Source of the DNA: Streptomonospora mangrovi
Lineage (GTDB): Bacteria; Actinomycetota; Actinomycetes; Streptosporangiales; Streptosporangiaceae
Length of the DNA stretch: 33,273 nt
Direction: 5' to 3'
NCBI RefSeq assembly: GCF_027604915.1
Contig: NZ_JAJAQC010000006.1
Location: 1-33,273 of the forward strand
Shown: one piece after another, positions 20,968 through 29,745 of the stretch
How the letters are laid out: each line of letters opens with the position of its first letter
Numbering within the stretch: position 1 is the stretch's first letter
Position numbers and translations under genes: made by a program
Notes under the pieces: model-generated
Database searches by the model: none
What the model saw: the letters and a program-made list of their open reading frames with translations, nothing else
What the model was told of the DNA's origin: nothing

Positions 20968-22368
20968 TCACTCCGCGCGGTTGGTGTCGCGGGTGGCGGC
21001 GCGCTCGCCCTGGATGAATCCGTCGAGGTCGTCGCGGATGCGCTCGGCTCGGTCGCGGCCCCGGTCGCCGCCGCCCGCCGGGGGCGGAGGGTCCTGGGCC
21101 GGGGTGGGCAGCACCCGCAGCGGCGAGGCGTGGGCGGCGCTGCGGCGGGGCAGCCCGGCCGCGGTGACGGCGGAGGTGCCGCCGCTGCGGCGCGGCCCGC
21201 CGGGCGGGGGCGCGCCGTGGGCCGCCGGCTGGGGGGCCAGCGCGGGCATCATCCGCGAGGGTCCGGGCACCACGGGCTCGGGCCGGGGGCCGTAGGCCGT
21301 GATCAGGTTCGCGGGGATGACCGTGTAGGCGTTGAGGCCGCGGAAGGCCCGCGACTCAAGCTGCACCCGCAGGCCGTGGCGGTGGGCGATCCGGCTGGCC
21401 ACGTACAGGCCCATGTGCCGGATGACGCGCTTGTCCAGCACCGGGGTGCCGGCCAGGCGGTTGTTGAGGTCGGCGAGCTGCTCGGGCGGGATGCCGATGC
21501 CCTCGTCCTCGACCACCAGCAGCAGCCCGCCGTCGGCCATGAGCTGGCCGCTGATGACCACCTGGGAGTGGTCGGGCGAGTGGTTGGTGGCGTTGTCGAG
21601 GAGTTCGGCCAGCAGGTGGCTGATGTCGTCGGCGGCCTCGCCGGCGACGTACTTCTCGGGCAGCCGGCCCAGGTGCACCCGGCTGTAGTTCTTGATCTCG
21701 GAGGTGGCGGCGCGGGCGACGTCCAGCAGCGCGACCGGCTCCACGCCGGAGTCGTCGCTCTCCTGGTCGGCCAGCACCAGCAGGTTCTCGCCGTTGCGGC
21801 GCATGCGCGTGGCGAGGTTGTCGATCTCGAACAGCTTGGCCAGCAGGTCGGGGTCCTCGGTGGAGTCCTCCAGCGCGCCGACGATGTCGAGCAGGGACTC
21901 CACCATGGTGAGGTCGCGGACCGCCAGCCCGGCCAGGGCGTCGGTGAGCAGGGCGGGGTCGGGGTCGTGCCCGGAGGCGGGCGGCGGCGCGGCCCCGGCG
22001 GCGTGGCGGCCCGAGGGCGCCCCCGACACGTAGGCGGCGCCGGCGTGGGCGCCGTTGTAGACGCTGTAGGCGGGCGCGCCGCGGCCGGGCGCCACCGCGC
22101 GGTGCCCCGCCTGCGGGTGGGCGGGGGGTGCGGGGGACGGCGCCGGCGCCGGCGGGGCCGGGGCGATGGCGGCGCGCGGCGCGGGCTGAGCGGGCGGGGG
22201 TTCGGGCGCGCGGCCGAACCCGAGCACGCGCAGCAGTCTGCGGAACGGCCCCGGCCGCGCGGACCGGGAATCGTCGGTTGTCGTCACGGCCGGGGTGCGG
22301 CCGTCTCGACCTGGCGGTGAGGGCGACTGCGCCACAACACGCCTCCTCAGAATCTGGTGGGGGGACAT
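20968..22368 (-). CDS. cvnA: Conservon histidine-kinase-like ATPase (CvnA), short form without visible sensor or membrane segments
   Basis: A 466-residue protein. An N-terminal Pro/Ala-rich low-complexity stretch (about residues 35-120) leads to a helical dimerisation-like region and a HATPase_c domain: N box LAELLDNATNHSP, G box VVEDEGIGIPP, then a Pro-rich tail. CvnA proteins are often much longer, with membrane helices and a nitrate/sulfonate-type sensor; neither is visible here. In the helix before the ATPase the sequence reads LFEIDNLATRMRRN, where relatives usually have DHLATRMRR, so the presumed phospho-acceptor His is Asn (codon AAC). The protein may therefore act as an ATP-binding scaffold and not a true kinase; that is inference. 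I chose the ATG at 22368 (GGAAG four bases upstream) over a TTG at 22398. It heads the conservon operon. Confidence 0.9.
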   Translation of the reverse strand: MSPHQILRRRVVAQSPSPPGRDGRTPAVTTTDDSRSARPGPFRRLLRVLGFGRAPEPPPAQPAPRAAIAPAPPAPAPSPAPPAHPQAGHRAVAPGRGAPAYSVYNGAHAGAAYVSGAPSGRHAAGAAPPPASGHDPDPALLTDALAGLAVRDLTMVESLLDIVGALEDSTEDPDLLAKLFEIDNLATRMRRNGENLLVLADQESDDSGVEPVALLDVARAATSEIKNYSRVHLGRLPEKYVAGEAADDISHLLAELLDNATNHSPDHSQVVISGQLMADGGLLLVVEDEGIGIPPEQLADLNNRLAGTPVLDKRVIRHMGLYVASRIAHRHGLRVQLESRAFRGLNAYTVIPANLITAYGPRPEPVVPGPSRMMPALAPQPAAHGAPPPGGPRRSGGTSAVTAAGLPRRSAAHASPLRVLPTPAQDPPPPAGGGDRGRDRAERIRDDLDGFIQGERAATRDTNRAE

Positions 22369-23052
22369 TTCACTTCCGCGCTCGGTGCGGAGGGACAATC
22401 CCGGCGCACGCGAGCGCCACGGGCATTGCGACCGGCCGCCCGGCGAGCGGCCGGCGACAGGCGGAAACGCCGCCGAAAACGCGCGGCGGCACGCGTGGCC
22501 GCCGGCGGGAACAGCCCTCCGATCAGCCCAGATAATCGCACGGACAGGGCGGCTTTGCAGTAGAACCGTTAATGATCAACCGATTCATCGGCGAGCCTAG
22601 CAAAGGACGGGGAACCACTCAGGAAGTTCGCAAAATACGATTGAGTTCACCGGAAAGCGCCGTATGGGGTGAATGACCTTGACCCCGACCGGTTCGCACC
22701 CATGGTCCCGAATACGAAACTCGGGACGACCGGGCGCACGGCACCGCGGTGATCGTTTCCCGCCGGAATTCATAAAGTACTAAGTTGTTTAGTGCGTTCG
22801 GCGCGCGCGGCACTCGGAGGCGGCGAAGAAACGCAAATGCCGCATCGGCCTGCGGAGGGGGCGTTTCCGGCGCGCGGCGCGACCGCCGCCCGGCCGCTCC
22901 CCCGGCCGCGCCGACGGCATCGGCGCCGAGAGGCCGGGCGTCGGGCGCGGCCGGAGCGAATCCGAAAACGAGGTCGCCCGGCCGCGCGGCGGTGAGAGCG
23001 GGACCGCCCGGCGTGCGCGGCGGTCCCGAGTCAGCCGCGAGTCGGTCCGGGG
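22369..23052. other. 684-bp region without a gene between conservon and LacI regulator
   Basis: No frame here shows coding character. The part from about 22520 to 22800 is AT-richer than its surroundings and should hold the conservon promoter, but I could not pick a convincing -35/-10 pair. Two small inverted repeats are visible: GTCCCGA/TCGGGAC at 22705-22727, and ACTAA-GTTGT-TTAGT at 22779-22793, which resembles a repressor operator. The end contains the LacI gene terminator. Confidence 0.55.
22999..23028 (-). terminator. Stem-loop terminator after the LacI-family gene
   Basis: CGGGACCGCC (22999-23008) pairs perfectly with GGCGGTCCCG (23019-23028) around a 10-base loop. It lies about 25 bp past the regulator stop on its own strand. 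There is no T-run. Confidence 0.6.
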
Positions 23053-24138
23053 TCAGTCCCGGACGGCGGCGGTGGAGCCGCGCACCACCAACTCGGGTGC
23101 GAAGCGCAGGCGCTCGTGGCGGTGGTCGGCGTCGTTCAGCTCCGACAGCAGCAGCCGCATGGCCGCCGCCCCCAGGTCGTACTTGGGCTGGGCCACCGTG
23201 GTCAGCCCGGGGTGCACCAGCCCGGCCGTGGCGACGTCGTCGTAGCCCACCACCGACAGGTCGCCCGGCGCGCTCAGGCCGCGCTCGCCCAGCCCCTTGA
23301 GCACGCCCAGGGCCAACTGGTCGTTGGAGCAGAACACCGCCTGGGGCCGCTTGCGCGGTCCGCCCGCCAGCACCTCCTCGACCGCCTTCTCGCCGCACTC
23401 GGCGTTGAGCTGCTCTGCCTCCACGACCCGCACGGCCGCATCGGGGTCCAGCCCCGACTCCGCCAGCGCCGCGCGCAGCCCGGCCAGGCGGGTGCGGCAC
23501 TGCTCCAGGTCGGCCGGGCCGCTGAGGTAGGTGACGCGCTCGTGGCCGAGGTTGACCAGGTGGCGGCCCGCCGCCAGGCCGCCGGCGTGGTTGTCCACGG
23601 CCACGCTGCACGCGATGTCGGCCGAGACGTCGCCGCGGTCCAGCAGCACGCCGGGCACGCCCTGCTTGCGCAGCCACAGCAGGTCGGCGGTGTCGCCGTC
23701 GACCGGCATCACCACCGCCCCGGCGGCGCGCTGCTCGGCCAGCAGCCGGATGGCGCGGCGCTGGCGCCCGGCCTGCTCGGCGGAGTTGAGCAGCACCACG
23801 GCCAGGCCCGCCTCGCCGGCGGTGTCCTCGACCCCGCGCGCGACCTCGGCGAAGAACGGGTTGGTGACGTCGAGGACGAGGAGCCCCACGGAGTCGCTGC
23901 GCCCGGCGCGCAGGCTGCGGCCCGAGGAGTTGCGCACGTAGTCCAACTCCTCGACCGCGCGCTCCACCCGGCGCCGGGTGGCCTCGGCGACGCGCTCGGG
24001 GCGGTTGAGCACGTTGGAGACGGTTCCGGGCGACACCCCGGCGCGCGCGGCGACGTCGTTGATGCCCACGGGACGCTTGACTTCGGACGAGGACAACGCA
24101 GGTGCTCCGAGGGGGTCGGTCGGCTCCGGGCCGCTCAT
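23053..24138 (-). CDS. LacI-family transcriptional regulator, probable repressor of the rhamnose operon
   Basis: A 361-residue LacI/GalR regulator of normal family length. The N-terminal helix-turn-helix and hinge region is residues about 24-75 (GINDVAARAGVSPGTVSNVL, then YVRNSSGRSLRAGRS). It is followed by a periplasmic-binding-protein-like sugar domain with VGLLVLDVTNPFFAEV and the late VVGYDDVATAGLVHPGLTTV motif. It is divergent from the rhamnose transport and catabolism operon, and both ends of the shared 235-bp gap carry 14-bp LacI-type operators, one 16 bp before its own start. Autoregulation and repression of the operon in the absence of rhamnose or a derivative are inferred from this layout; the inducer cannot be read from sequence. 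The ATG at 24138 leaves about 23 residues before the DNA-binding domain. Confidence 0.9.
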   Translation of the reverse strand: MSGPEPTDPLGAPALSSSEVKRPVGINDVAARAGVSPGTVSNVLNRPERVAEATRRRVERAVEELDYVRNSSGRSLRAGRSDSVGLLVLDVTNPFFAEVARGVEDTAGEAGLAVVLLNSAEQAGRQRRAIRLLAEQRAAGAVVMPVDGDTADLLWLRKQGVPGVLLDRGDVSADIACSVAVDNHAGGLAAGRHLVNLGHERVTYLSGPADLEQCRTRLAGLRAALAESGLDPDAAVRVVEAEQLNAECGEKAVEEVLAGGPRKRPQAVFCSNDQLALGVLKGLGERGLSAPGDLSVVGYDDVATAGLVHPGLTTVAQPKYDLGAAAMRLLLSELNDADHRHERLRFAPELVVRGSTAAVRD

Positions 24139-24153
24139 GCTCTCACAGGTCGA

Positions 24154-24167
24154 TTAAAACGTGTCAA
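24154..24167. promoter_or_regulatory. LacI-type operator O1, in the regulator's own 5' region
   Basis: TTAAAACGTGTCAA is an imperfect palindrome centred on CG, matching the common actinobacterial LacI-site form TTGAAACGTTTCAA at 12 of 14 positions. It lies 16 bp upstream of the LacI-family start codon and overlaps a minus-strand TTGACA (24167-24162), suggesting autorepression. Confidence 0.65.
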
Positions 24168-24277
24168 TGCCTTGCCCGGAAACCTACTCCTCCGCCGGGG
24201 GCGGCGCCACCGGGCGGCCGGATCCGGCACCCACGGTCACACTGCGGGCACAGCGGCGCAATCCAGGCGCAACCCCC

Positions 24278-24307
24278 TTGACACGCGATCTGTGACCCAC
24301 CTAACGT
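24278..24307 (+). promoter_or_regulatory. Promoter of the rhamnose operon
   Basis: A perfect -35 box TTGACA (24278-24283) is followed after 18 bases by TAACGT (24302-24307), a TAnnnT-type -10. Transcription would begin near 24314, about 60 nt before the first start codon. The operator at 24317-24330 covers the start region, the usual position for LacI-type repression. Confidence 0.7.
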
Positions 24308-24316
24308 CCTCGTCCA

Positions 24317-24330
24317 TTGAAACGTTTTTC
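24317..24330. promoter_or_regulatory. LacI-type operator O2, at the rhamnose operon transcription start
   Basis: TTGAAACGTTTTTC has a perfect left half-site and the CG centre of the LacI-type palindrome. It resembles the site at 24154-24167 and lies 163 bp from it, centre to centre. Two sites in the same gap allow repression of both divergent genes, possibly with looping. Confidence 0.65.
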
Positions 24331-24373
24331 CAGCCGCCGCGCACCGCGGCCCTGAATCCTGAAGGGGGACGCC

Positions 24374-25894
24374 GTGGACCATCACCCACCATCGGCTCCT
24401 CCGCTCCTGTCGCTGGTCGGCGTGGGCAAGTCCTTCGGGACCGTGCGCGCGCTCCAGGACGTCTCGCTGGAGCTGCGCGCGGGAGAGATCCACGCGCTCT
24501 GCGGAGAGAACGGGGCGGGCAAGTCCACCTTGGTGAAAACGATCGCCGGTGTGCACCGGCCCGACACCGGCCACGTCGAGGTCGACGGCGCGCGCACGGA
24601 GTTCGCCGCCCCCGCCGACGCCCAGCGCGCCGGTGTGGCGGTGATCTACCAGGAGCCCACGCTCTTCCCCGACCTGTCGGTGGCCGAGAACATCTTCATG
24701 GGCCGCCAGCCGCTGCGGACCGGGCGGCGCATCGACCGGCCGGCCATGCGCCGGGCCACCGAGGCCCTGTTCGAGCGCCTGGGCGTGCGCATCGACCCCG
24801 ACCGCCCGGCGCGCGGGCTGTCCATCGCCGACCAGCAACTGGTGGAGATCGCCAAGGCGATGTCGTTCGACGCCCGCGTGCTGGTGATGGACGAGCCCAC
24901 GGCGGCGCTGTCGGGCGTGGAGGTCGAGCGGCTGTTCGCGGTGGCGCGCTCGCTGCGCGACGCCGGCGCGGCGGTGCTGTTCATCTCCCACCGCTTCGAC
25001 GAGGTGTTCGCGCTGTGCGACCGCATCACGGTGATGCGCGACGGCCGCTACATCTCCACCGACCCCGCCGCCGACCTCACCGTGGCGGCGGTGGTGCGCC
25101 GCATGGTGGGCCGCGACGTCGCCACGCTGTTCCCCAAGCAGGAGGTCGAGCCCGGCGAGACCGTGCTGGAGGTCGAGGGCCTGACCCGCGCCGGCGTGTT
25201 CGCCGACGTGTCGTTCACGGTGCGCGCCGGTGAGATCGTGGCGCTGGCCGGGCTGGTGGGCGCCGGCCGCAGCGAGGTCGTGCGGGCGGTCTTCGGCATC
25301 GACCGCTACGACTCCGGCCGGGTGCGGGTGGGCGGCCGGGCGCTGCCCCAGGGCCGGCCCGCCGCCGCCATGGCGGCCGGGGTGGCGCTGGTGCCCGAGG
25401 ACCGCCGCCAGCAGGGCCTGGTGATGGAGCTGTCCATCGAGCGCAACGCCACGCTGACCCGGCGCTGGCCGCTGAGCCGCATGGGGCTGCTGCGCCGCCG
25501 CGACGAGGAGCGGGCCACCGCCGTGTGGGCCGAGCGGCTGCGCCTGAAGGCGGGCCGGTTCACCGACGCGGTGTCCACGCTCTCGGGCGGCAACCAGCAG
25601 AAGGTGGTGCTGGCCAAGTGGCTGGCCACCGAGCCGCGCCTGCTGATCGTGGACGAGCCCACGCGCGGCATCGACGTCGGCACCAAGGCCGAGGTGCACC
25701 GGCTGCTGTCGGAGCTGGCCGGGCAGGGCATCGCGGTGCTCATGGTCTCCAGCGAACTCCCCGAGGTGCTGGGGATGGCCGACCGGGTGCTGGTGATGCA
25801 CGAGGGCCGCGTCAGCGCCGAACTGGACCGCGCCCAGGCCGACGAGGAGTCGGTCATGTACGCGGCCACGGGGCAGAAGGGCAGGGCCGCGTGA
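24374..25894 (+). CDS. rhaT: Sugar ABC transporter ATP-binding protein, probable rhamnose importer
   Basis: A 506-residue double-ABC ATPase of the carbohydrate uptake CUT2 type that powers monosaccharide import. Domain 1 has Walker [10 protein letters not shown] (44-52), signature LSIADQQ and Walker [12 protein letters not shown]. Domain 2 has a degenerate Walker A (GLVGAGRSE) but a full signature LSGGNQQKV and Walker [13 protein letters not shown]; this asymmetry is normal for the family. The start is GTG at 24374 with a strong AGGGGGA five bases upstream. Its stop overlaps the permease start in GTGA. The rhamnose specificity comes from its neighbours: mutarotase, rhamnose isomerase and rhamnulose-phosphate aldolase in the same direction. 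Xylose- or ribose-type transporters are similar in sequence. The symbol follows the rhizobial rhaSTPQ naming. Confidence 0.88.
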   Translation: MDHHPPSAPPLLSLVGVGKSFGTVRALQDVSLELRAGEIHALCGENGAGKSTLVKTIAGVHRPDTGHVEVDGARTEFAAPADAQRAGVAVIYQEPTLFPDLSVAENIFMGRQPLRTGRRIDRPAMRRATEALFERLGVRIDPDRPARGLSIADQQLVEIAKAMSFDARVLVMDEPTAALSGVEVERLFAVARSLRDAGAAVLFISHRFDEVFALCDRITVMRDGRYISTDPAADLTVAAVVRRMVGRDVATLFPKQEVEPGETVLEVEGLTRAGVFADVSFTVRAGEIVALAGLVGAGRSEVVRAVFGIDRYDSGRVRVGGRALPQGRPAAAMAAGVALVPEDRRQQGLVMELSIERNATLTRRWPLSRMGLLRRRDEERATAVWAERLRLKAGRFTDAVSTLSGGNQQKVVLAKWLATEPRLLIVDEPTRGIDVGTKAEVHRLLSELAGQGIAVLMVSSELPEVLGMADRVLVMHEGRVSAELDRAQADEESVMYAATGQKGRAA

Positions 25895-26991
25895 GCACCA
25901 CCCGCAACCCCGACTCCACCGGGTCCCCCGGAACCGCCGCCGCCACCGGCTCCCCCGCCGGGGCCGCCGCGACCGCCCCGCGCCCGCGCGGCGGCGGCGA
26001 CGCCCGCGCCGGGCGGCGCGTGCGCCAGGTCCGCGAGCTGGGGATCCTGCTGGCGCTGGTGCTGCTGATCGCGGTCACCACGGCGGTCAACCCGGGCTTC
26101 CTGGCCGCCCAGAGCGTGCGCGACCTGCTGCTGGGCGCCACCCTGCTGACGATCCTGGCGGTGGGCCAGTCGCTGGTCCTCATCACCCGCAACGTCGACC
26201 TGTCGGTGGGCTCGGTCATGGGCCTGTCGGCATTCGCCGTGGGCACCCTGTTCGTGGCCTTCCCCGGCCTGCCCACGCCGGTGGCGGCGCTGGCGGGCGT
26301 GGCCGTGGGCACGGTGTGCGGCGTGGTCAACGGCGTGCTGGTGGCCGCGGCCCGGGTGCCGGCGCTGGTGGTCACCCTGGGCACCCTCTACATGTTCCGC
26401 GGCATCGACTTCTGGTGGGCCTCGGGCCGCCAGATCAACGCCGCCGACATGCCCGACGGCTTCCTCGGCCTGGGCCGGGTGACGCTGCTGGGGGTGCCGC
26501 TGCCGGCCGTGGTGGCGCTGCTGGTGGTGCTGGCCGCCGGCTGGTACCTGCGCAACTACCGCAGCGGGCGCGAGCTGTACGCGGTGGGCTCCGAGCCCCA
26601 GGCCGCGCGGCTGAGCGGCATCCCGGTGGACCGCCGGGTGTTCGCGCCCTTCGTCGTCAACGGGGCGCTGGCGGGCCTGGCCGGCGTGCTCTACGCGGCC
26701 CGGTTCGGCACCCTCGACGCCACGGTGGGCACCGGCATGGAGCTGGAGGTCGTGGCCGCCGCGGTGGTGGGCGGCGTGGCGATCTTCGGCGGCAGCGGCA
26801 CGGTCTACGGCGCGGCGCTGGGCGCGCTGCTGCTGTCGACCATCGACGCGGCGCTGCCCATGCTGCGCGTCGACTCCTTCTGGCAGCAGGCGGTGGTGGG
26901 CCTGCTGATCCTCGTCTCGATCGGACTGGACCGGCTGCTGGCCGTTCGCACGGCGCGCCGGCTCCGAGGAGGTGGTTCCCGTGGGGCCTGA
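25891..26991 (+). CDS. rhaP: Sugar ABC transporter permease, probable rhamnose importer subunit 1
   Basis: A 366-residue integral membrane permease of the CUT2 (RbsC-like) family. A soluble Ala/Gly/Pro-rich N-terminal tail of about 45 residues is followed by about eight to ten hydrophobic helices. The family motif [21 protein letters not shown] is at about residues 98-118, and the cytoplasmic loop [15 protein letters not shown], which contacts the ATPase, lies in the second half. The start is the GTG at 25891, overlapping the ATPase stop by 4 bp (GTGA), so translation is coupled. It pairs with the next permease to form the heterodimeric channel. Rhamnose as substrate is inferred from the operon. 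Confidence 0.88.
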   Translation: MSTTRNPDSTGSPGTAAATGSPAGAAATAPRPRGGGDARAGRRVRQVRELGILLALVLLIAVTTAVNPGFLAAQSVRDLLLGATLLTILAVGQSLVLITRNVDLSVGSVMGLSAFAVGTLFVAFPGLPTPVAALAGVAVGTVCGVVNGVLVAAARVPALVVTLGTLYMFRGIDFWWASGRQINAADMPDGFLGLGRVTLLGVPLPAVVALLVVLAAGWYLRNYRSGRELYAVGSEPQAARLSGIPVDRRVFAPFVVNGALAGLAGVLYAARFGTLDATVGTGMELEVVAAAVVGGVAIFGGSGTVYGAALGALLLSTIDAALPMLRVDSFWQQAVVGLLILVSIGLDRLLAVRTARRLRGGGSRGA

Positions 26992-28012
26992 GGTGGGCAC
27001 CGCCCCCAAGGCGGCGGCGTCGCCGGGCGCCGACACCCGTTCGGCGCTGCGGCGCCTGGCGGGCACGCGCGAGACCTCGGTCATCGGCGCCCTGGTGGTG
27101 GCGGTGCTGGCGGCCTCGCTGCTGGTCGAGGGGTTCGCCTCCGGCCGCAACGCCGGGTTCCTGATCCTGGACATCGCCACGATCGCGCTGATCGCGCTGC
27201 CGATGACGCTGATCGTCATCACCGGCGAGATCGATCTGAGCGTGGCCAGCACGCTGGGCCTGACCAGCGCGGTCATGGGCCAGTTGTGGGTGATGGGCCT
27301 GCCGCTGGAGACCATCGTGCCGCTGTGCGTGCTGCTGGGCGTGGTGCTGGGCGCCGTCAACGGCCTGCTGGTGACGGTGGCGGGGCTGCCCTCGCTGGCG
27401 GTCACCATCGGCACCATGGCGATGTACCGGGGCCTGGCCTACGTGGTGCTGGGCGACCGGGCCGTGGCCGACTTCCCCTTCGAGTGGACCGGCGGCGCCA
27501 CGGCGCGCCTGCCCGGCACCGACCTGCCGTGGGTGGTGCTGCTCATCGCGGTGCTGGCGGTGGTGTTCGGCGTGGTGCTGCACGCCACGCCGGTGGGCCG
27601 GTCGCTGTTCGCCATCGGCAGCAACGACGAGGCGACCCGCTTCTCGGGCATCTCGGTGGCCTGGACCAAGCTGTGGCTGTTCGTGGCCTCGGGCGCGGTG
27701 GCGGGCCTGGCCGGGGTGTTCTGGACGCTCCAGTACGGCAGCGCCCGCGCCGACAACGCCTTCGGCCTGGAGCTGTCGGTGGTGGCGGCGGTGCTGCTGG
27801 GCGGGGTGTCGATCTTCGGCGGCAAGGGCGCGCTGCCCGGTGTGCTGGCGGGCGTGCTGCTGCTGGGCGTCATCCGCAACGCGCTGAGCCTGGCCGACGT
27901 GTCCTCCGACGTGCTCTCCATCGTCACCGGTGTGCTGCTGGTGGTCTCGGTGGTGCTGCCCACCACGATCACCCGGCTGCGCGAGCGCCGTCCCCGACCG
28001 GCGCCCTCGTGA
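26981..28012 (+). CDS. rhaQ: Sugar ABC transporter permease, probable rhamnose importer subunit 2
   Basis: A 343-residue CUT2-type permease, a paralogue of its upstream neighbour, with about eight to ten hydrophobic helices. The motif ITGEIDLSVASTLGLTSAV lies near residue 80, and the ATPase-contacting loop FAIGSNDEATRFSGI is in the second half. I chose the GTG at 26981, which has GAGGAGG at a proper distance and overlaps the previous gene by 11 bp; a GTG at 26972 would sit inside that ribosome site. Two different permeases with one double ATPase is the arrangement of rhizobial rhamnose importers. Confidence 0.87.
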   Translation: MGPEVGTAPKAAASPGADTRSALRRLAGTRETSVIGALVVAVLAASLLVEGFASGRNAGFLILDIATIALIALPMTLIVITGEIDLSVASTLGLTSAVMGQLWVMGLPLETIVPLCVLLGVVLGAVNGLLVTVAGLPSLAVTIGTMAMYRGLAYVVLGDRAVADFPFEWTGGATARLPGTDLPWVVLLIAVLAVVFGVVLHATPVGRSLFAIGSNDEATRFSGISVAWTKLWLFVASGAVAGLAGVFWTLQYGSARADNAFGLELSVVAAVLLGGVSIFGGKGALPGVLAGVLLLGVIRNALSLADVSSDVLSIVTGVLLVVSVVLPTTITRLRERRPRPAPS

Positions 28013-28040
28013 GGGGCGGGCCGCCTCCCGGCCGCGCCCC
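28013..28040 (+). terminator. Hairpin between permease and binding-protein genes (possible processing or attenuation element)
   Basis: GGGGCGGGCC (28013-28022) pairs with GGCCGCGCCCC (28030-28040) with one bulged base and a short loop. It starts directly after the permease stop. Such hairpins between transporter membrane genes and the binding-protein gene can stabilise or attenuate mRNA; this is only suggestive. Confidence 0.35.
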
Positions 28041-28090
28041 CTCCCCCCTCCCCCGCTGTCCCCTGATCCCCTTCGTATGAGGTGAACCCC

Positions 28091-29167
28091 ATGATGAGAA
28101 AGCGCATCCGCTACGGTGTGACCGCCGCGGCCCTGGCCGGGGTCATGCTGGCCGCCACCGCCTGCGGCGGCACCACCCGCGGCGACGACTCCGGCGAGGG
28201 CTCGGGCGGCGGCGCCCAGGGCGAGGCCGACCCCGACGCCGAGATCCCCGAGGGCCTGGCCATCAGCTTCCTGCCCAAGCAGCTCAACAACCCCTACATG
28301 ACCTACGCCAACTCCGGCGGCCAGGAGGCCGTTGAGGAGCTGGCGGGGGAGTTCAAGGAGGTCGGCCCCTCCGAGGCCAACGCCTCCTCCCAGGTCAGCT
28401 ACATCAACACGCTCAGCCAGCAGGGCAGCGACGCCATCGTGATCGCCGCCAACGACCCCGACGCGGTGTGCGGTGCGCTCAACCAGGCGCGCCAGGCCGG
28501 CAGCGTGGTGGTGTCCTACGACTCCGACACCAACCCCGACTGCCGCGACGTGTTCATCAACCAGGCCACGGCCGAGGAGATCGCGCGCGTCCAGGTCGAG
28601 ATGGTCGCCGAGCAGATCGGCGGCGAGGGCGAGATCGCGTTCCTGTCGGCCACCCCCAACGCCACCAACCAGAACACCTGGCTGGAGCTGATGGAGGAGG
28701 AGCTGGCCAAGGACGAGTACGCCGACATCGAGGTCGTGGACACCGTCTACGGCAACGACGACGACCAGAAGTCGTTCAACGAGATGCAGGCGCTGCTCCA
28801 GTCCCACCCCGACCTGGCCGGTGTGGTGGCCCCCACCACGGTGGGCCTGGCAGCCGCCGCCCGCTACCTGAGCGGGTCGGACTACAAGGGCGAGGTCGTG
28901 CTGACCGGCCTGGGCACCCCCAACCAGATGCAGGAGTACGTCGAGGACGGCACCGTCGAGGAGTTCGCCCTGTGGGACCCCAAGGACATGGGCTACCTCG
29001 CGGGCTACGCGGCGGCGTCGCTGTCGGCCGGGCGGATCACCGGCGCCGAGGGCGAGACCTTCGAGGCCGGCCGGCTGGGCGACTACGAGATCGGCGCCAA
29101 CGGCGAGGTCGTGCTGGGCCCGCCCACGGTTTTCAACGCCGACAACATCGACGAGTACGACTTCTGA
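28091..29167 (+). CDS. rhaS: Rhamnose ABC transporter substrate-binding lipoprotein
   Basis: A 358-residue secreted solute-binding protein. A short basic N-terminus and hydrophobic stretch end in a lipobox-like LAATAC (Cys about 24), followed by a Gly/Ser/Asp-rich linker, so it should be lipid-anchored outside the membrane. The mature part is a type I periplasmic-binding-protein fold: SFLPKQLNNPYMTYANSGG, then the ribose-binding-like DAIVIAANDPDAV and VVSYDSDTNP. This pattern fits RhaS proteins. The ATG at 28091 has GAGGTGA six bases upstream; an in-frame GTG at 28082 lies inside that site. It captures rhamnose for the two permeases and ATPase encoded just before it. Codon use is like its neighbours. 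It is directly followed by the long C/G homopolymer tract. Confidence 0.88.
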   Translation: MMRKRIRYGVTAAALAGVMLAATACGGTTRGDDSGEGSGGGAQGEADPDAEIPEGLAISFLPKQLNNPYMTYANSGGQEAVEELAGEFKEVGPSEANASSQVSYINTLSQQGSDAIVIAANDPDAVCGALNQARQAGSVVVSYDSDTNPDCRDVFINQATAEEIARVQVEMVAEQIGGEGEIAFLSATPNATNQNTWLELMEEELAKDEYADIEVVDTVYGNDDDQKSFNEMQALLQSHPDLAGVVAPTTVGLAAAARYLSGSDYKGEVVLTGLGTPNQMQEYVEDGTVEEFALWDPKDMGYLAGYAAASLSAGRITGAEGETFEAGRLGDYEIGANGEVVLGPPTVFNADNIDEYDF

Positions 29168-29191
29168 CCGGCGGCGGGCGGGGGGCGGGCG

Positions 29192-29262
29192 CCCCCCCCC
29201 CCCCCCCCCCCCCCCCGGGCCCCCCCGGGGGGGGGGGGGGGGGGGGGCCCCCCCCCCCCCCC
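29192..29262. repeat. Long C and G homopolymer tract
   Basis: The bases read as 25 C, 3 G, 7 C, 21 G and 15 C in a row, within a wider stretch made almost only of G and C. It begins 24 bp after the binding-protein stop. Such a structure could fold into an extreme hairpin and act as a terminator or attenuator, but homopolymers this long are also a classic assembly or sequencing artefact, so exact lengths and even sequence continuity here are doubtful. Confidence 0.9.
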
Positions 29263-29377
29263 GCCCCCGCCGCCGTGCCCCACCCCATCCCCCTGCCTTT
29301 CATCCCCCTGCCTTCGCTTCTGTGACCCCTGGTGATACCTGTGCGCCCGCGCGGGCGCGGAGAGGACGGCGACGGGT

Positions 29378-29695
29378 ATGCGGCGCGTCTGCTTCCTGCT
29401 GAAGGTCCGGCCCGAGCGGCTGGCGGAGTACCGCGAGCGCCACGCGGACGTGTGGCCGGAGATGCTGGCCGCGCTGCGCGAGGCGGGCTGGCGCAACTAC
29501 TCGCTGTTCGCCCGCGAGGACGGCCTGCTCGTGGGCTACCTGGAGACCGAGGACTTCGCGGCGGCGCAGGAGGCGATGGCGCGCACCGAGGTCAACGCCC
29601 GCTGGCAGGCGGAGATGGCGCCGTTCTTCGAGGGGCTGGACGGCCGGCCCGACGAGGGCATGGTGCCGCTGGCCGAGGTCTTCCACCTGGACTGA
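29378..29695 (+). CDS. rhaM: L-rhamnose mutarotase
   Basis: A 105-residue RhaM-family protein, the normal length. It interconverts alpha and beta anomers of L-rhamnose in the cytoplasm, feeding the isomerase. The sequence has the family signature: Tyr18 and the presumed catalytic His22 in EYRERHADVWPEM, GWRNYSLF at about 42-49, and RWQAEMAPFFEGL near the end. The ATG at 29378 has GAGAGGA about eleven bases upstream. It lies 50 bp before rhaI in the same direction. There is a 210-bp gap from the transporter genes containing the homopolymer tract, so it may be transcribed by read-through or from its own promoter; I saw none that convinced me. Confidence 0.93.
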   Translation: MRRVCFLLKVRPERLAEYRERHADVWPEMLAALREAGWRNYSLFAREDGLLVGYLETEDFAAAQEAMARTEVNARWQAEMAPFFEGLDGRPDEGMVPLAEVFHLD

Positions 29696-29745
29696 CGGAC
29701 CCGCGCCGCCCCACCACCGCTTACGTGTAGAAGGAGCCTTCCCAC

